Shown: positions 1 to 6,938, numbered from the stretch's first letter. The stretch: 12,327 nt of DNA from an uncultured Chromatiales bacterium (GCA_913058165.1 CAJXQV010000012.1:1-12327); one strand, 5' to 3'. Notes: generated by a model not told the origin, from the sequence alone. Translations and numbers: made by a program.

Positions 1-40
1 GAGTAGATCGTCGGCAGCGTCAGATGTGTATAAGAGACAG
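1..40 (+). other. Residual Illumina Nextera adapter (artefact)
   Basis: Positions 22-40 are the Tn5 mosaic end used in Nextera kits, AGATGTGTATAAGAGACAG, and 8-21 are the read-1 tag TCGTCGGCAGCGTC. The seven bases before it, GAGTAGA, match the last seven of the i5 index AGAGTAGA (S504/N504) as I remember it. None of this is genomic; real sequence begins at 41. Confidence 0.98.
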
Positions 41-80
41 GTAATAACTGTCTTTAACTCTAATTAACGTCAAACTTTTA

Positions 81-102
81 AATTGTGAACCAGTTCACAC
101 TT
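81..102. promoter_or_regulatory. CRP/Vfr-type cAMP receptor protein site
   Basis: Bases 84-99 read TGTGA-ACCAGT-TCACA, a perfect match to both half-sites and the six-base spacer of the E. coli CRP consensus, which Pseudomonas Vfr shares. The inner bases are also symmetrical (7-2-7 palindrome TGTGAAC-CA-GTTCACA), so a TetR-type repressor is an alternative. The centre is 91.5. A leftward -10-like element (TAGAGT on the minus strand, plus 57-62) would put a start near 50, giving the -41.5 spacing of a class II CRP promoter. That promoter is inference; the site itself is plain. Confidence 0.6.
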
Positions 103-193
103 TTACTGTTCTGTATTGAAATAAGCGCTGTCGATCCGGTGCACCTACCATTTGCTTATCACTGTTTGCTTGCCGGTGCTCATGCAGGAGGCC

Positions 194-222
194 AATCTAT
201 CTTAAATGAGAATGAGTATCAA
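194..222 (-). promoter_or_regulatory. Leftward sigma70-like promoter under the Fur boxes
   Basis: On the minus strand a -35 box TTGATA (plus 217-222, five of six to consensus) is followed after exactly 17 bp by TAGATT (plus 194-199, four of six). The first Fur-like box covers the -35 and part of the spacer, as expected for an iron-repressed promoter. Transcription would start near 187 and run out of the left end. No convincing start codon lies between 41 and 187 on that strand, so the gene would begin beyond the contig after a long leader. Confidence 0.45.
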
Positions 223-223
223 T
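205..223. promoter_or_regulatory. Fur box 1 (iron-responsive repressor site)
   Basis: AATGAGAATGAGTATCAAT agrees with the palindromic Fur consensus AATGATAATGATTATCATT at 16 of 19 positions, and the core TGAGAAT-G-AGTATCA has the 7-1-7 form. It overlaps the -35 of the leftward promoter. It predicts repression by Fe-Fur when iron is plentiful. Confidence 0.7.
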
Positions 224-227
224 ACCA

Positions 228-246
228 AATACGAATAATTATCATT
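228..246. promoter_or_regulatory. Fur box 2, tandem to the first
   Basis: This 19-mer agrees with the Fur consensus at 15 of 19 positions; its right half, ATTATCATT, is perfect. It lies four bases from the first box, an arrangement typical of cooperative Fur binding. It also contains TATCAT (240-245), a good -10 for the plus strand, but no matching -35 is visible. Confidence 0.55.
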
Positions 247-393
247 TAGAGATTTTTTCAGCATTGGAGCTCTGTAAGTCAATTTCTATAAAGCCGTGAG
301 CACTGTCTGTTTCGCTGCAACAGGCGTTATTTTGTGCCAGATTTTCTGGCGAAGGCGGTTGGGTTTGAGTGCTTTGCAGTAAAACTAAGGCAT
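247..393. other. Non-coding stretch between Fur boxes and terminator
   Basis: No open frame of useful length or clear ribosome-binding site is seen. The only structure is a small hairpin at 336-350 (GCCAGA-TTT-TCTGGC). Because the stretch is bounded by Fur boxes on one side and a bidirectional terminator on the other, a rightward iron-regulated small RNA ending near 422 is possible. No -35 supports it and no similarity to RyhB or PrrF was recognised. Confidence 0.25.
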
Positions 394-422
394 AAAAAAA
401 CCGACGAGGAGTCGGCTTTTTT
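394..422. terminator. Bidirectional rho-independent terminator
   Basis: The stem CCGAC (401-405) / GTCGG (411-415) with loop GAGGA is flanked by seven A on the left and, after one C, six T on the right, so it works in both directions. On the minus strand it lies about 20 bp after the stop of the paraoxonase-like gene and is its natural terminator. On the plus strand it would end any transcript starting at the Fur region. Confidence 0.85.
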
Positions 423-441
423 AACTTTCGAGTAATAGCGC

Positions 442-1512
442 CTACATACGGCTCTCACACACAAGGACCTGACGTGCAGTAATCGAACCGATCAATAGCT
501 TGTTGCCATAGGTTGCACCGACGCTGCTGGTTGAGATTTCCTCGCCGGTATTCAAATAGATTTCTTCTATCGTATAGCCAGTTTCAGGTGAACCACTGAC
601 ATCCAGTATTTGTGAGGGCGCAGGTTCGCCACTAATAAAGTGTTGGATCAATGCCATTATGTTTGCATGCGCACCGATAGTCAGACTGCCATCAGCTGCA
701 ACATCGATATTGTCCGGAGATGTGCCCAGCGCCACATTAATTGCATCGGTTAGACTGCCGTCGGCATTGCGGTTTAATACCCGTAAATTCTGGCCACCCG
801 TTTCGGCAATATATATTAGCTGCCCATCGGTGGAGGCGTTAATGCCGCCCCCGGATGCAACGTCATTGAGTACGGTGCGAGCCTCGTCATCGTCAAAGTA
901 AACGAGTTTGGAGTAGCCAACACCGAAGATGTTTTCCAGAAACTTTTGCAGCGAGCCTTCGGCACCCTTGTCATTGACCACATACACCTGTTTTGGGCCA
1001 ACAGCCACAAGATCGTTCGGGCTGATGACGTCCGGATGGCTAAGCACTTCGGCTAAGCTGAATTCTCCAGGCTGAGTTTCAATGTAGCGATTAATGGTTT
1101 CGCTGCCGTTTTCCCGATCGGCGGGGTGATTGATCATGAATAGCGTGCGTTCGCCCTCCGGAGAGATATACAGACTGATTCCGTGTGGGCTCATGTGATC
1201 AGTTGTCGTAAGTAGAGCATTGTTAAGTTCCATGGTGTTGAGGTCCAGACGCATGATTGACCCGGGTGCCGCTTGACGACCTTGGGCTTTCGCCAGACGA
1301 TCGAGCTGCGATAAATAGGCAAAGCCACGCTCGCGGTCAATCTCAATATCCTCCGCACTGCCATCGAGCGGGAACGACGTGCATTCACCGGCATAATGCG
1401 AGTCTATTGTTTTGAAGGCGCCTCCGCGTGCTAAGTAAAACACTGAGATCACTACAGTAATGCCGAGCAGCACACCGAGAGCGAGCGCGATTTTACGTAT
1501 AAGTTTCAACAT
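442..1512 (-). CDS. Membrane-anchored paraoxonase (PON)-family lactonase/arylesterase
   Basis: Predicted 356-aa six-bladed beta-propeller hydrolase of the PON family, which opens lactones and hydrolyses aryl esters using calcium. Residues 1-28 form a basic-then-hydrophobic signal anchor, so the enzyme should face the periplasm. Residues known from human PON1 are all found at nearly the same numbers: E54 and D55 (AEDIEI), H110 (SPHGIS), H129 (INHPAD), N166-D167 (SPNDLV), N225 (GGIN), D267-N268 (PDNI), and C44 with C352 matching the terminal disulfide. The frame stays open upstream to 1593, but the start at 1512 has AAGGA nine bases before it and is followed at once by the anchor; the extra 27 codons look like leader and contain a perfect inverted repeat. 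The gene is monocistronic and divergent from the DUF1838 gene. The true substrate is unknown: acyl-homoserine lactones or other lactones are guesses. An SMP-30-like relative is less likely given the intact PON motifs. Confidence 0.85.
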   Translation of the reverse strand: MLKLIRKIALALGVLLGITVVISVFYLARGGAFKTIDSHYAGECTSFPLDGSAEDIEIDRERGFAYLSQLDRLAKAQGRQAAPGSIMRLDLNTMELNNALLTTTDHMSPHGISLYISPEGERTLFMINHPADRENGSETINRYIETQPGEFSLAEVLSHPDVISPNDLVAVGPKQVYVVNDKGAEGSLQKFLENIFGVGYSKLVYFDDDEARTVLNDVASGGGINASTDGQLIYIAETGGQNLRVLNRNADGSLTDAINVALGTSPDNIDVAADGSLTIGAHANIMALIQHFISGEPAPSQILDVSGSPETGYTIEEIYLNTGEEISTSSVGATYGNKLLIGSITARQVLVCESRM

Positions 1513-1856
1513 TGAAATGTCCTTCTTATAGAGATTTAGTTGGCATCGAGAATACACCCTCGATGCAGCTTTAATACGAAAAGTGTAACCCAATGACCGC
1601 CGTCATGCCGTTGTATGAATAGCCTGAGCGGGGCGTAGTTTGTGAAAATGTATCTGCGTGGCCAATGGCATGGTCTTTTTATTGACCGGCTTGTTGCGGA
1701 TCTTTGAGGCGGCGTCGACGCCGGCCGCCGCCGCTTATTACTAGGCATAGTGCATAAAGGCGCTATCGGTCTAGGTGGATCTCCGGCTTGCATCTGTGTG
1801 GGGCAGAGGCGAATATTGAGATCGAAATACAGCCGATATAACACTAGGACGGATTT
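1513..1856. other. Divergent intergenic region with control elements
   Basis: This 344-bp region must hold the promoters of the leftward paraoxonase-like gene and the rightward DUF1838 gene; I see no convincing -35/-10 pair for either. It contains the inverted repeat at 1543-1566, a self-complementary 12-mer GGCGTCGACGCC at 1711-1722 inside a GC-rich run (1708-1734), and the rightward ribosome-binding site AGGA at 1846-1849. Open frames here lack coding character. Confidence 0.6.
1543..1566. promoter_or_regulatory. Perfect 8-bp inverted repeat, operator or leader hairpin
   Basis: GCATCGAG (1543-1550) and CTCGATGC (1559-1566) are exact reverse complements separated by eight bases. It lies about 30-55 bases upstream of the paraoxonase-like start. 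It could be the operator of a dimeric regulator or a hairpin in the mRNA leader. No T-run follows, so it is not a terminator. Confidence 0.5.
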
Positions 1857-2870
1857 ATGGAACTGGAACGTAGAGATTTTCTGAAACTGGCATCAGCAGG
1901 TGCTGCCGGCGCGAGCGGTCTGGCAATGACTCTGGCCGGTGAGCAGGTGTTGGCTTCCGATGATGCCGGTACCTCTGCGGCTTTGGGCGAGGCCATGGGC
2001 CCCGGGCTGGACGGGCCATACCTTGATCTGAGAACCGCTGCTGGTAATCAAATCGCCTTCGCGCGTATGTCGGGTGATCTGGACGAAACCAAACAGAAAA
2101 CGGGCTGGTTTAAAGGTTATGTGATGGCTGTGCGCCCGGGTGAGAAGGTTAAAGATCTTGTGGGCTTTCAGGGCTTCGGTGTGTCGCGACTGCACTACGA
2201 AGAAAAAACCGGTCTGTATCAGAAAATTTTGCGTGAAGTGGGTTTGTACACCGACCTAAAAACAGGGGAAGTGTTAGAAGAATGGAGCAACCCATTCAAC
2301 AATGAAACCGTAAAAGTGGTGCAAATTGCGAATGACCCTTACAACTTTAAAATTGGTAAGAGTTTTCCGGGTGCTGAAGTGTTTAACGAGAAAACCGGCA
2401 AAACCAAAATGAAAATGGTGCCGTTTATTTTGCCTTGGCAGAGCCGCGGTGGTCGTTTAGAGCTCGAAATGCACATTCATTTGCTCTACAAGAACAAACT
2501 CGACCCAGCCACCTGGCCACGCGAGTCTTCGGGCCCAATGGTGCAGGCATCCGAAATGTTTAATTATCACCTCAGCCCGGCAGATATGCAGAATGAGAAG
2601 CTCACTACCCTTGATTTCAATGGTACCTGGGGTCGTATTACACCGTGGTTGCCGTGGATGCTGATGGGGCAGGAGTCCGGTCATTGTATGTATAACGCGT
2701 TTATGGGCAGTGGCGAAGATCTGGAAGAGGTATTGCCACGTAATGTGCTTGATTACATTGAGAAGAACTATCCGAAGTATTTCAATGCACCTGACACATG
2801 GGAAGGCTTTGGTGCCTCAAGCCTCGAAAATTATGTGAAAGAGCAGACTCCTGCGCCGCTTAATAAGTAG
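1857..2870 (+). CDS. Tat-exported DUF1838 family protein
   Basis: A 337-aa protein with a twin-arginine signal: ERRDFLK at residues 4-10, a hydrophobic Ala/Gly-rich stretch at 11-28, and likely cleavage near VLA-S (33-34). It is therefore predicted to fold in the cytoplasm, perhaps with a cofactor, and be exported to the periplasm. The mature part matches the DUF1838 family as I know it: an FARMSGDLD start, a tract WSNPFNNETVKVVQIANDPY, a PFILPWQ segment, VQASEMFNY, and a C-terminal ITPWLPWMLMGQESGHCMY block. No biochemical function is established for the family as far as I know. AGGA lies seven bases before the ATG. The gene ends in its own strong terminator, so it is probably transcribed alone, although its downstream neighbours on the same strand (aldehyde dehydrogenase and transporter) may share a pathway. 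The family call is fairly sure; the function is open. Confidence 0.8.
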   Translation: MELERRDFLKLASAGAAGASGLAMTLAGEQVLASDDAGTSAALGEAMGPGLDGPYLDLRTAAGNQIAFARMSGDLDETKQKTGWFKGYVMAVRPGEKVKDLVGFQGFGVSRLHYEEKTGLYQKILREVGLYTDLKTGEVLEEWSNPFNNETVKVVQIANDPYNFKIGKSFPGAEVFNEKTGKTKMKMVPFILPWQSRGGRLELEMHIHLLYKNKLDPATWPRESSGPMVQASEMFNYHLSPADMQNEKLTTLDFNGTWGRITPWLPWMLMGQESGHCMYNAFMGSGEDLEEVLPRNVLDYIEKNYPKYFNAPDTWEGFGASSLENYVKEQTPAPLNK

Positions 2871-2879
2871 TGGGGGTGA

Positions 2880-2897
2880 GAGCCCGGCTTCGGGCTC
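2880..2897 (+). other. Hairpin just after the DUF1838 stop
   Basis: GAGCCCG-GCTT-CGGGCTC forms a perfect 7-bp stem with a four-base loop, ten bases after the stop codon. It has no T-run of its own and probably protects the 3' end or assists the terminator that follows. Confidence 0.6.
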
Positions 2898-2907
2898 GTG
2901 GATACAC

Positions 2908-2940
2908 AAAAAGGGGCGGCAGCGATGCCGCCCCTTTTTT
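2908..2940 (+). terminator. Strong rho-independent terminator
   Basis: The stem GGGGCGGCA (2913-2921) / TGCCGCCCC (2926-2934) has a GCGA tetraloop, five A before it and six T after it. It ends the DUF1838 transcript and separates it from the aldehyde dehydrogenase operon. Confidence 0.95.
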
Positions 2941-3170
2941 GTGGCGCTTGTTGGGCACCATGTTCCGGTTTGGGCGGCGGCGCTGTTCATTCATCGGATG
3001 CGAGACTAAGTATTTAAGGAAACCTGCTGGTTTAACTCCAATAGGTGGACATTGATAGTGCGCCTTAACGTATTGCCTTAGTCAGGTACGTATCGTAGCC
3101 CTATACCCCCCGTATGTGGGGTTCCCGCATGGTACAGGGCCGTGCGGAATATCCAGTTTGAGGTGTTTTG
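2941..3170 (+). other. Intergenic leader of the aldehyde dehydrogenase operon
   Basis: There is no credible gene in these 230 bp. They should hold the promoter of the operon, but no clear -35/-10 pair stands out. A small inverted repeat AAACC-TGCT-GGTTT lies at 3020-3033 and a larger one at 3098-3140. GAGGTG at 3160-3165 is the ribosome-binding site of the next gene. Confidence 0.5.
3098..3140 (+). promoter_or_regulatory. Structured element in the 5' leader
   Basis: GCCCTATAC (3098-3106) pairs with GTACAGGGC (3132-3140) at eight of nine positions, enclosing a C-run and G-run that can pair with each other (around 3106-3121). It lies 31 bases before the start codon, so it could be an operator or a leader RNA fold. 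It matches no riboswitch I recognise. Confidence 0.3.
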
Positions 3171-4622
3171 ATGAAAACCAGGTTTGGTGATCGGCTGATG
3201 TACATTGGCGGTGAGTTTGTTGCCAGTGAGTCAGGCGAGTGGATGGAGTCGGTAAATCCGGCAACAGAGGAGGTTCATGGGCGAGTGCCTGCGGGCACTG
3301 CTGTTGACGTTGACCGCGCGGTGCAGGCCGCTTTGAAAGCGCAGGAAGCCTGGGCGAAAGTTTCCGTGTGGGAGCGCGGCGAAATTATTCGTAAGTTAGC
3401 GGCCGCCATTGTGGCAAGGGCTGATGACATTGTTACTCTTGAAGCTGCAGATACCGGAAATACCATAGCGAGCCTTGGTGGTGATATTCATTTGGCGAAA
3501 GGCTATCTGAATTTTGTCGCGGGTCTCGGTATTGAGATTAAAGGCGAAAGCGTACCCGCTACCGTTGAAAATATTCACTTCACCATGCGTGAGCCCTACG
3601 GTGTTGTCGGTCGTATTGTGCCATTCAATCATCCCTTTCTATTTGCGGCAGCTCATCTTGCGGCGCCACTGATTGCCGGTAATGCAGTTATCCTGAAATC
3701 ACCAGATCAAAGTCCGTTGTCAGCTTCGTTGATGGCAGAGATTTGTCATGAGGTGTTGCCACCCGGTTTGGTGAACATCGTTCACGGCCAGGGCATGGTT
3801 GTGGGTGATGCCATTGTGCGACATAAAAAGATTCATCGTATTGGCTTTACCGGTTCTGTTGGCACCGGCATGGCTATTCAGCGCGCCGCGGCTGAAGTGG
3901 CTGTTAAACATTTGTCGTTGGAGCTTGGCGGTAAGAATCCATTTATTGCATTCCCCGATGCTGATCCCGATGCGGTTGCTAAAGCCGCGGTGGCCGGCAT
4001 GAATTTCAGCTGGTCAGGTCAGTCCTGCGGTTCGACCAGTCGCTTAATGTTGCATGAATCGATTTACGATGAAGTTGTCGAAAAAATTGTTGCAGCCGTA
4101 AGCGCTATTAAGCTGGGTGATCCATCTGACCATGCGTCAGGCATGGGGCCGGTGAATTCAGCCGGTCATTATCGGCACGTTACTTCGTTTATTGCATCAT
4201 CCGTGCAAGATGGCGCCACTCTGCTTACCGGCGGCAAACGCCCCAAAGGTGCGCAGTTTGAGAAGGGCTATTGGATTGAGCCTACCGTTTACGGCGATGT
4301 CACCATGGATATGCGCGTGGCTCGCGAGGAAGTATTTGGTCCTATTTTATCGATTCTGAAGTGGAGCGACACCGAGGAAGTCATCGAAATGGCCAATTGT
4401 CTCGACTTGGGGCTTACCGCAGCGGTATGGACGAATGACCTGAAAACCGCTATGGATACCGTGCGGCGTATGGATGCTGGCCTGGTTTGGGTGAATGGTA
4501 CCGGTCGTCATTACATGGGTACCGGCTTCAGTGGCTGGAAGAACAGTGGTTTGGGCCGTGAAGAGTGTCTCGAAGAGGTGTTAAGTTACACACGGTCGAA
4601 GTCTGTGCATATTATTCTCTGA
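3171..4622 (+). CDS. NAD(P)-dependent aldehyde dehydrogenase
   Basis: A 483-aa enzyme of the aldehyde dehydrogenase superfamily, which oxidises an aldehyde to the carboxylate with NAD(P)+ in the cytoplasm. The full set of motifs is present: N153 in PFNHPF (oxyanion), K176 in LKSPDQSP (cofactor), GFTGS at 225-229 (Rossmann glycine motif), the general base E251 in LELGGKNP, the nucleophile C286 in GQSCGS, and E387 in EEVFGPI. Length is normal. The family resembles betaine-aldehyde and related aldehyde dehydrogenases, but the substrate cannot be read from sequence. I chose the ATG at 3171 over the in-frame TTG at 3168 because GAGGTG sits five bases upstream of it. The MFS gene follows after 71 bp in the same direction without a terminator, suggesting an operon that imports a compound and oxidises it, or exports a product. 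Confidence 0.93.
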   Translation: MKTRFGDRLMYIGGEFVASESGEWMESVNPATEEVHGRVPAGTAVDVDRAVQAALKAQEAWAKVSVWERGEIIRKLAAAIVARADDIVTLEAADTGNTIASLGGDIHLAKGYLNFVAGLGIEIKGESVPATVENIHFTMREPYGVVGRIVPFNHPFLFAAAHLAAPLIAGNAVILKSPDQSPLSASLMAEICHEVLPPGLVNIVHGQGMVVGDAIVRHKKIHRIGFTGSVGTGMAIQRAAAEVAVKHLSLELGGKNPFIAFPDADPDAVAKAAVAGMNFSWSGQSCGSTSRLMLHESIYDEVVEKIVAAVSAIKLGDPSDHASGMGPVNSAGHYRHVTSFIASSVQDGATLLTGGKRPKGAQFEKGYWIEPTVYGDVTMDMRVAREEVFGPILSILKWSDTEEVIEMANCLDLGLTAAVWTNDLKTAMDTVRRMDAGLVWVNGTGRHYMGTGFSGWKNSGLGREECLEEVLSYTRSKSVHIIL

Positions 4623-4640
4623 TATTTGCGCCGCGAATAT
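4622..4640. repeat. Near-perfect 19-bp palindrome after the aldehyde dehydrogenase stop
   Basis: ATATTTGCG-C-CGCGAATAT is symmetrical about 4631 except for one pair (T4627/G4635). It starts on the last base of the stop codon. It may be an operator for an internal promoter of the transporter gene or an intercistronic mRNA structure. Confidence 0.35.
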
Positions 4641-4693
4641 GCCAGTATTTTGTCGACACCCTATTAATTTAAGCAGTATAGGAAATAATTAGC

Positions 4694-6064
4694 ATGTCTG
4701 AAGCGTCAATCGGTGATTCACAGCAGGGTATTAAGCTCGGTTTTCTTGAGCTAGCACCCGGTGTTAGCCGCACCAATGCGTTCGTGTTTTTCTACGCGTG
4801 TTTTACCACTATTGGGTTTCTAACATTTATCTCCACCGGCACTGCGCAGGTGCTGAATGCAATTGGCGTTCCAGCGGACCAGCAGGGCACCATTACCGCT
4901 GATCTGGTCGTTATTACCGAGATCGTGCAGATACTCATCTTCGGTTTAGTGGGCGTGATAGCCGATCGCATCGGTCGTCGTGAGGTTGCCACTGTCGGCA
5001 TTATGCTGATGGGCCTGAGTTACCTTCTATACCCCTACGCCGAAACGGTTAATGAACTGATGGTTTACCGAGCGCTGTATGCCTTTGGCCTGGGCGCATC
5101 CGCCGGCATGGTAGGTACCCTAATAGCAGATTATCCTTCAGATTCTTCGCGCGGCAAGTTTGTGGCTGTTAGCGGTGTATTTAATGGTCTGGGTGTCGTT
5201 TTGGTGACGGTTATATTTGGTGCCCGTGCAGCGCCCGCATTAGTTGAGGCCGGGTACGACCCGCTTGCAGCCACCCGAATCACTCATGCTATTGTCGGTG
5301 TGGCCTGCATTATCTCCGGCGTGATTTACTACCTGGGTCTGATGAAGGGCACGCCGGGTAAAAAGGAAGAGCGCCCACCGTTCCGCGAGCTGATGTTTTC
5401 CGGCATTACCGAGGGGATAAAGAACCCGCGTATTGCGCTTGCTTACGCCTGCGGCTTTGTGGCCCGCGGCGATCAGGTCATTCTTGGCACATTTACTGTT
5501 CTGTGGGGCGCCCGTGTGGGTATTGATAGCGGCCTGGATTACGCCACCGCTTCTGGTAAAGGCGCGTTGATTTTTGCGATTGCCGGCTCAGCTTCTTTGT
5601 TGTGGTTGCCGGTGCTGGGTGTCGTCATCGACAAAATGAATAGGGTGGGAGCAATCATTCTGTGCATGACTGTTGCCGGCATTGGCTATTCATCAACTTA
5701 CTTTGTGAATGAAGATACGATGTTCACTCAAAGTGGGTTCCCGTTAAGTCTGCAAGCAGTATTGCTGTTCTTTTTGCTTGGTGTTGGTCAGATTAGCGCA
5801 TTTTTAGGCGCCACGGTGTTGATCAGTCAGGAGGCACCGAAGCTCAAGCGAGGTGCTGTGGTGGGTATGTTTAATACCTTCGGTGCCATCGGCATCTTTA
5901 TCGCCGTAGCCATCGGCGGCCGTCTCTTTGACCTTTACGGCGGTTACGCACCGTTTGTATTGGTCGGCGCAATGAATCTAGTGGTGGCGCTATTGGCCAT
6001 TGTGGTGCGAATTAAGGCGCCGGGCGACCCGGTGATTGGCGAGCCGGTGGAAGCTATCCACTAA
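4694..6064 (+). CDS. Major facilitator superfamily (MFS) transporter
   Basis: A 456-aa polytopic inner-membrane protein with about 12 hydrophobic segments, the standard MFS size. The family signature between helices 2 and 3 is clear: GVIADRIGRRE at 87-97, with D91 and R95 in place. The next conserved arginine segment, YRALYAFGLGAS (125-136), is helix 4. A cytoplasmic loop after helix 6 contains KGTPGKKEERPPF. AGGAAA lies eight bases before the ATG, so the start is well supported. It is predicted to be a proton-coupled or facilitated carrier. Its place behind the aldehyde dehydrogenase suggests uptake of the precursor or export of an acid or toxic aldehyde. The substrate is unknown and the sequence does not show whether it imports or exports. 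Confidence 0.93.
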   Translation: MSEASIGDSQQGIKLGFLELAPGVSRTNAFVFFYACFTTIGFLTFISTGTAQVLNAIGVPADQQGTITADLVVITEIVQILIFGLVGVIADRIGRREVATVGIMLMGLSYLLYPYAETVNELMVYRALYAFGLGASAGMVGTLIADYPSDSSRGKFVAVSGVFNGLGVVLVTVIFGARAAPALVEAGYDPLAATRITHAIVGVACIISGVIYYLGLMKGTPGKKEERPPFRELMFSGITEGIKNPRIALAYACGFVARGDQVILGTFTVLWGARVGIDSGLDYATASGKGALIFAIAGSASLLWLPVLGVVIDKMNRVGAIILCMTVAGIGYSSTYFVNEDTMFTQSGFPLSLQAVLLFFLLGVGQISAFLGATVLISQEAPKLKRGAVVGMFNTFGAIGIFIAVAIGGRLFDLYGGYAPFVLVGAMNLVVALLAIVVRIKAPGDPVIGEPVEAIH

Positions 6065-6191
6065 AACCCGCAGTGCACTCTGAAAACCGCACCGGTGTAT
6101 TTATATGCCTGTGGAGATAAGACCGGCAGATGACTGTTCCCGCGTCATCACTCCGGCGGTCGTTAATTTGATAATTTAGATTCCTGACTGT
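6065..6191. other. Convergent intergenic region with imperfect hairpin
   Basis: The transporter and the minus-strand amidotransferase-like gene converge here. GACCG (6121-6125) pairs with CGGTC (6157-6161), and inside it GATGAC (6129-6134) pairs with GTCATC (6144-6149). This imperfect fold may end transcription from both sides, but there is no good T-run, so a rho-independent terminator is not claimed. Confidence 0.35.
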
Positions 6192-6938
6192 TTAGCGAGA
6201 CGGCAGTGCTTTGCGTTTTGGCCCGGCTTTGATCAGCTCAATAAATGCACCGAAGGTCTTCTCACCGAGCGCTGTTGACGCATTAATATGCTTGCCCGTT
6301 TGTTTCAGCATCTCATCAGCCGATGCCAGGTGTTCGGCATTGGCCACCTCTTCAAGCATGCTCGGTATGGTGAACCAGCGCTCTACCATCGCTTGATCCA
6401 CTTCTAGATGAAACTGAAACCCATAGATATTGTCACCGAAGCGGAATGCCTGGTGGGCACAATGCGGTGAGCTGGCTAGATGCACCGCACCGGGGGGGAT
6501 ACCGAAAGTATCGCCGTGCCATTGAAAAATCTGTTCGGGCCCGGCGAGATGCTTAATCACCGGGTCACGCAGCCCTTCTTGTGTTGGCGTGACGTCGTAC
6601 CAGCCGATTTCTTTAGTTTGGTTGCTGTAGACCTCGGCACCCAGCGCGGCCGCAATAAGTTGAGCACCTAGGCAAATGCCTAAAATGGGCATGTCCTGTT
6701 CAATGGCATCGCGGATGCATTGAATCTCAGTATTTAAATGCGGATAAGCATTGCTTTGGCCGATGCACATCGGTCCGCCAAGAACGACCATCGCATCGTA
6801 TTTGCTGACATCGGGCAGGGTCTCTGGATCGCGCCCGAAGTTTACATAGCGGATTCTAAAGCCGGCATTCCGAAGCATCGGGTCGAGCTTGCCGAGAACT
6901 TCATAGGGTACGTGTTGGAAAACCAGCAATCGTTTCAT
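6192..6938 (-). CDS. Class I glutamine amidotransferase-like protein (GATase1)
   Basis: A 248-aa single-domain protein of the class I glutamine amidotransferase family, related to the glutaminase half of GMP synthase. The catalytic triad is complete: C89 in the nucleophile elbow GICLGAQ, and H177 and E179 in FQFHLEV; the oxyanion loop VLGGPM is at 52-57. Members without a synthetase domain often act on small gamma-glutamyl compounds or are of unknown role, for example PuuD-like or GMP-synthase-like hydrolases. The start MKRLLVFQ at 6938 begins the first beta strand; the upstream in-frame extension to 6992 has no family resemblance. No strong ribosome-binding site is seen before 6938, so the start is moderately sure. 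A 268-bp gap separates it from the omega-amidase gene, so it probably has its own promoter. A TTGACA on the minus strand (plus 7047-7052) is a candidate -35, with a poor -10. Confidence 0.85.
   Translation of the reverse strand: MKRLLVFQHVPYEVLGKLDPMLRNAGFRIRYVNFGRDPETLPDVSKYDAMVVLGGPMCIGQSNAYPHLNTEIQCIRDAIEQDMPILGICLGAQLIAAALGAEVYSNQTKEIGWYDVTPTQEGLRDPVIKHLAGPEQIFQWHGDTFGIPPGAVHLASSPHCAHQAFRFGDNIYGFQFHLEVDQAMVERWFTIPSMLEEVANAEHLASADEMLKQTGKHINASTALGEKTFGAFIELIKAGPKRKALPSR

Noticed and set aside
145..183. A short minus-strand ORF starting at ATG 183-181, as a leader peptide under the Fur promoter
   Set aside because: Only about 12 codons, four bases from the inferred transcription start, with no ribosome-binding site.
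1513..1593. 27-residue N-terminal extension of the paraoxonase-like protein
   Set aside because: It has no ribosome-binding support, precedes a good signal anchor and contains the inverted repeat; the start at 1512 has AAGGA.
1711..1734. GC-rich palindromic run as a terminator
   Set aside because: No T-run on either side and it does not follow a gene end; it may only be GC-rich spacer DNA.
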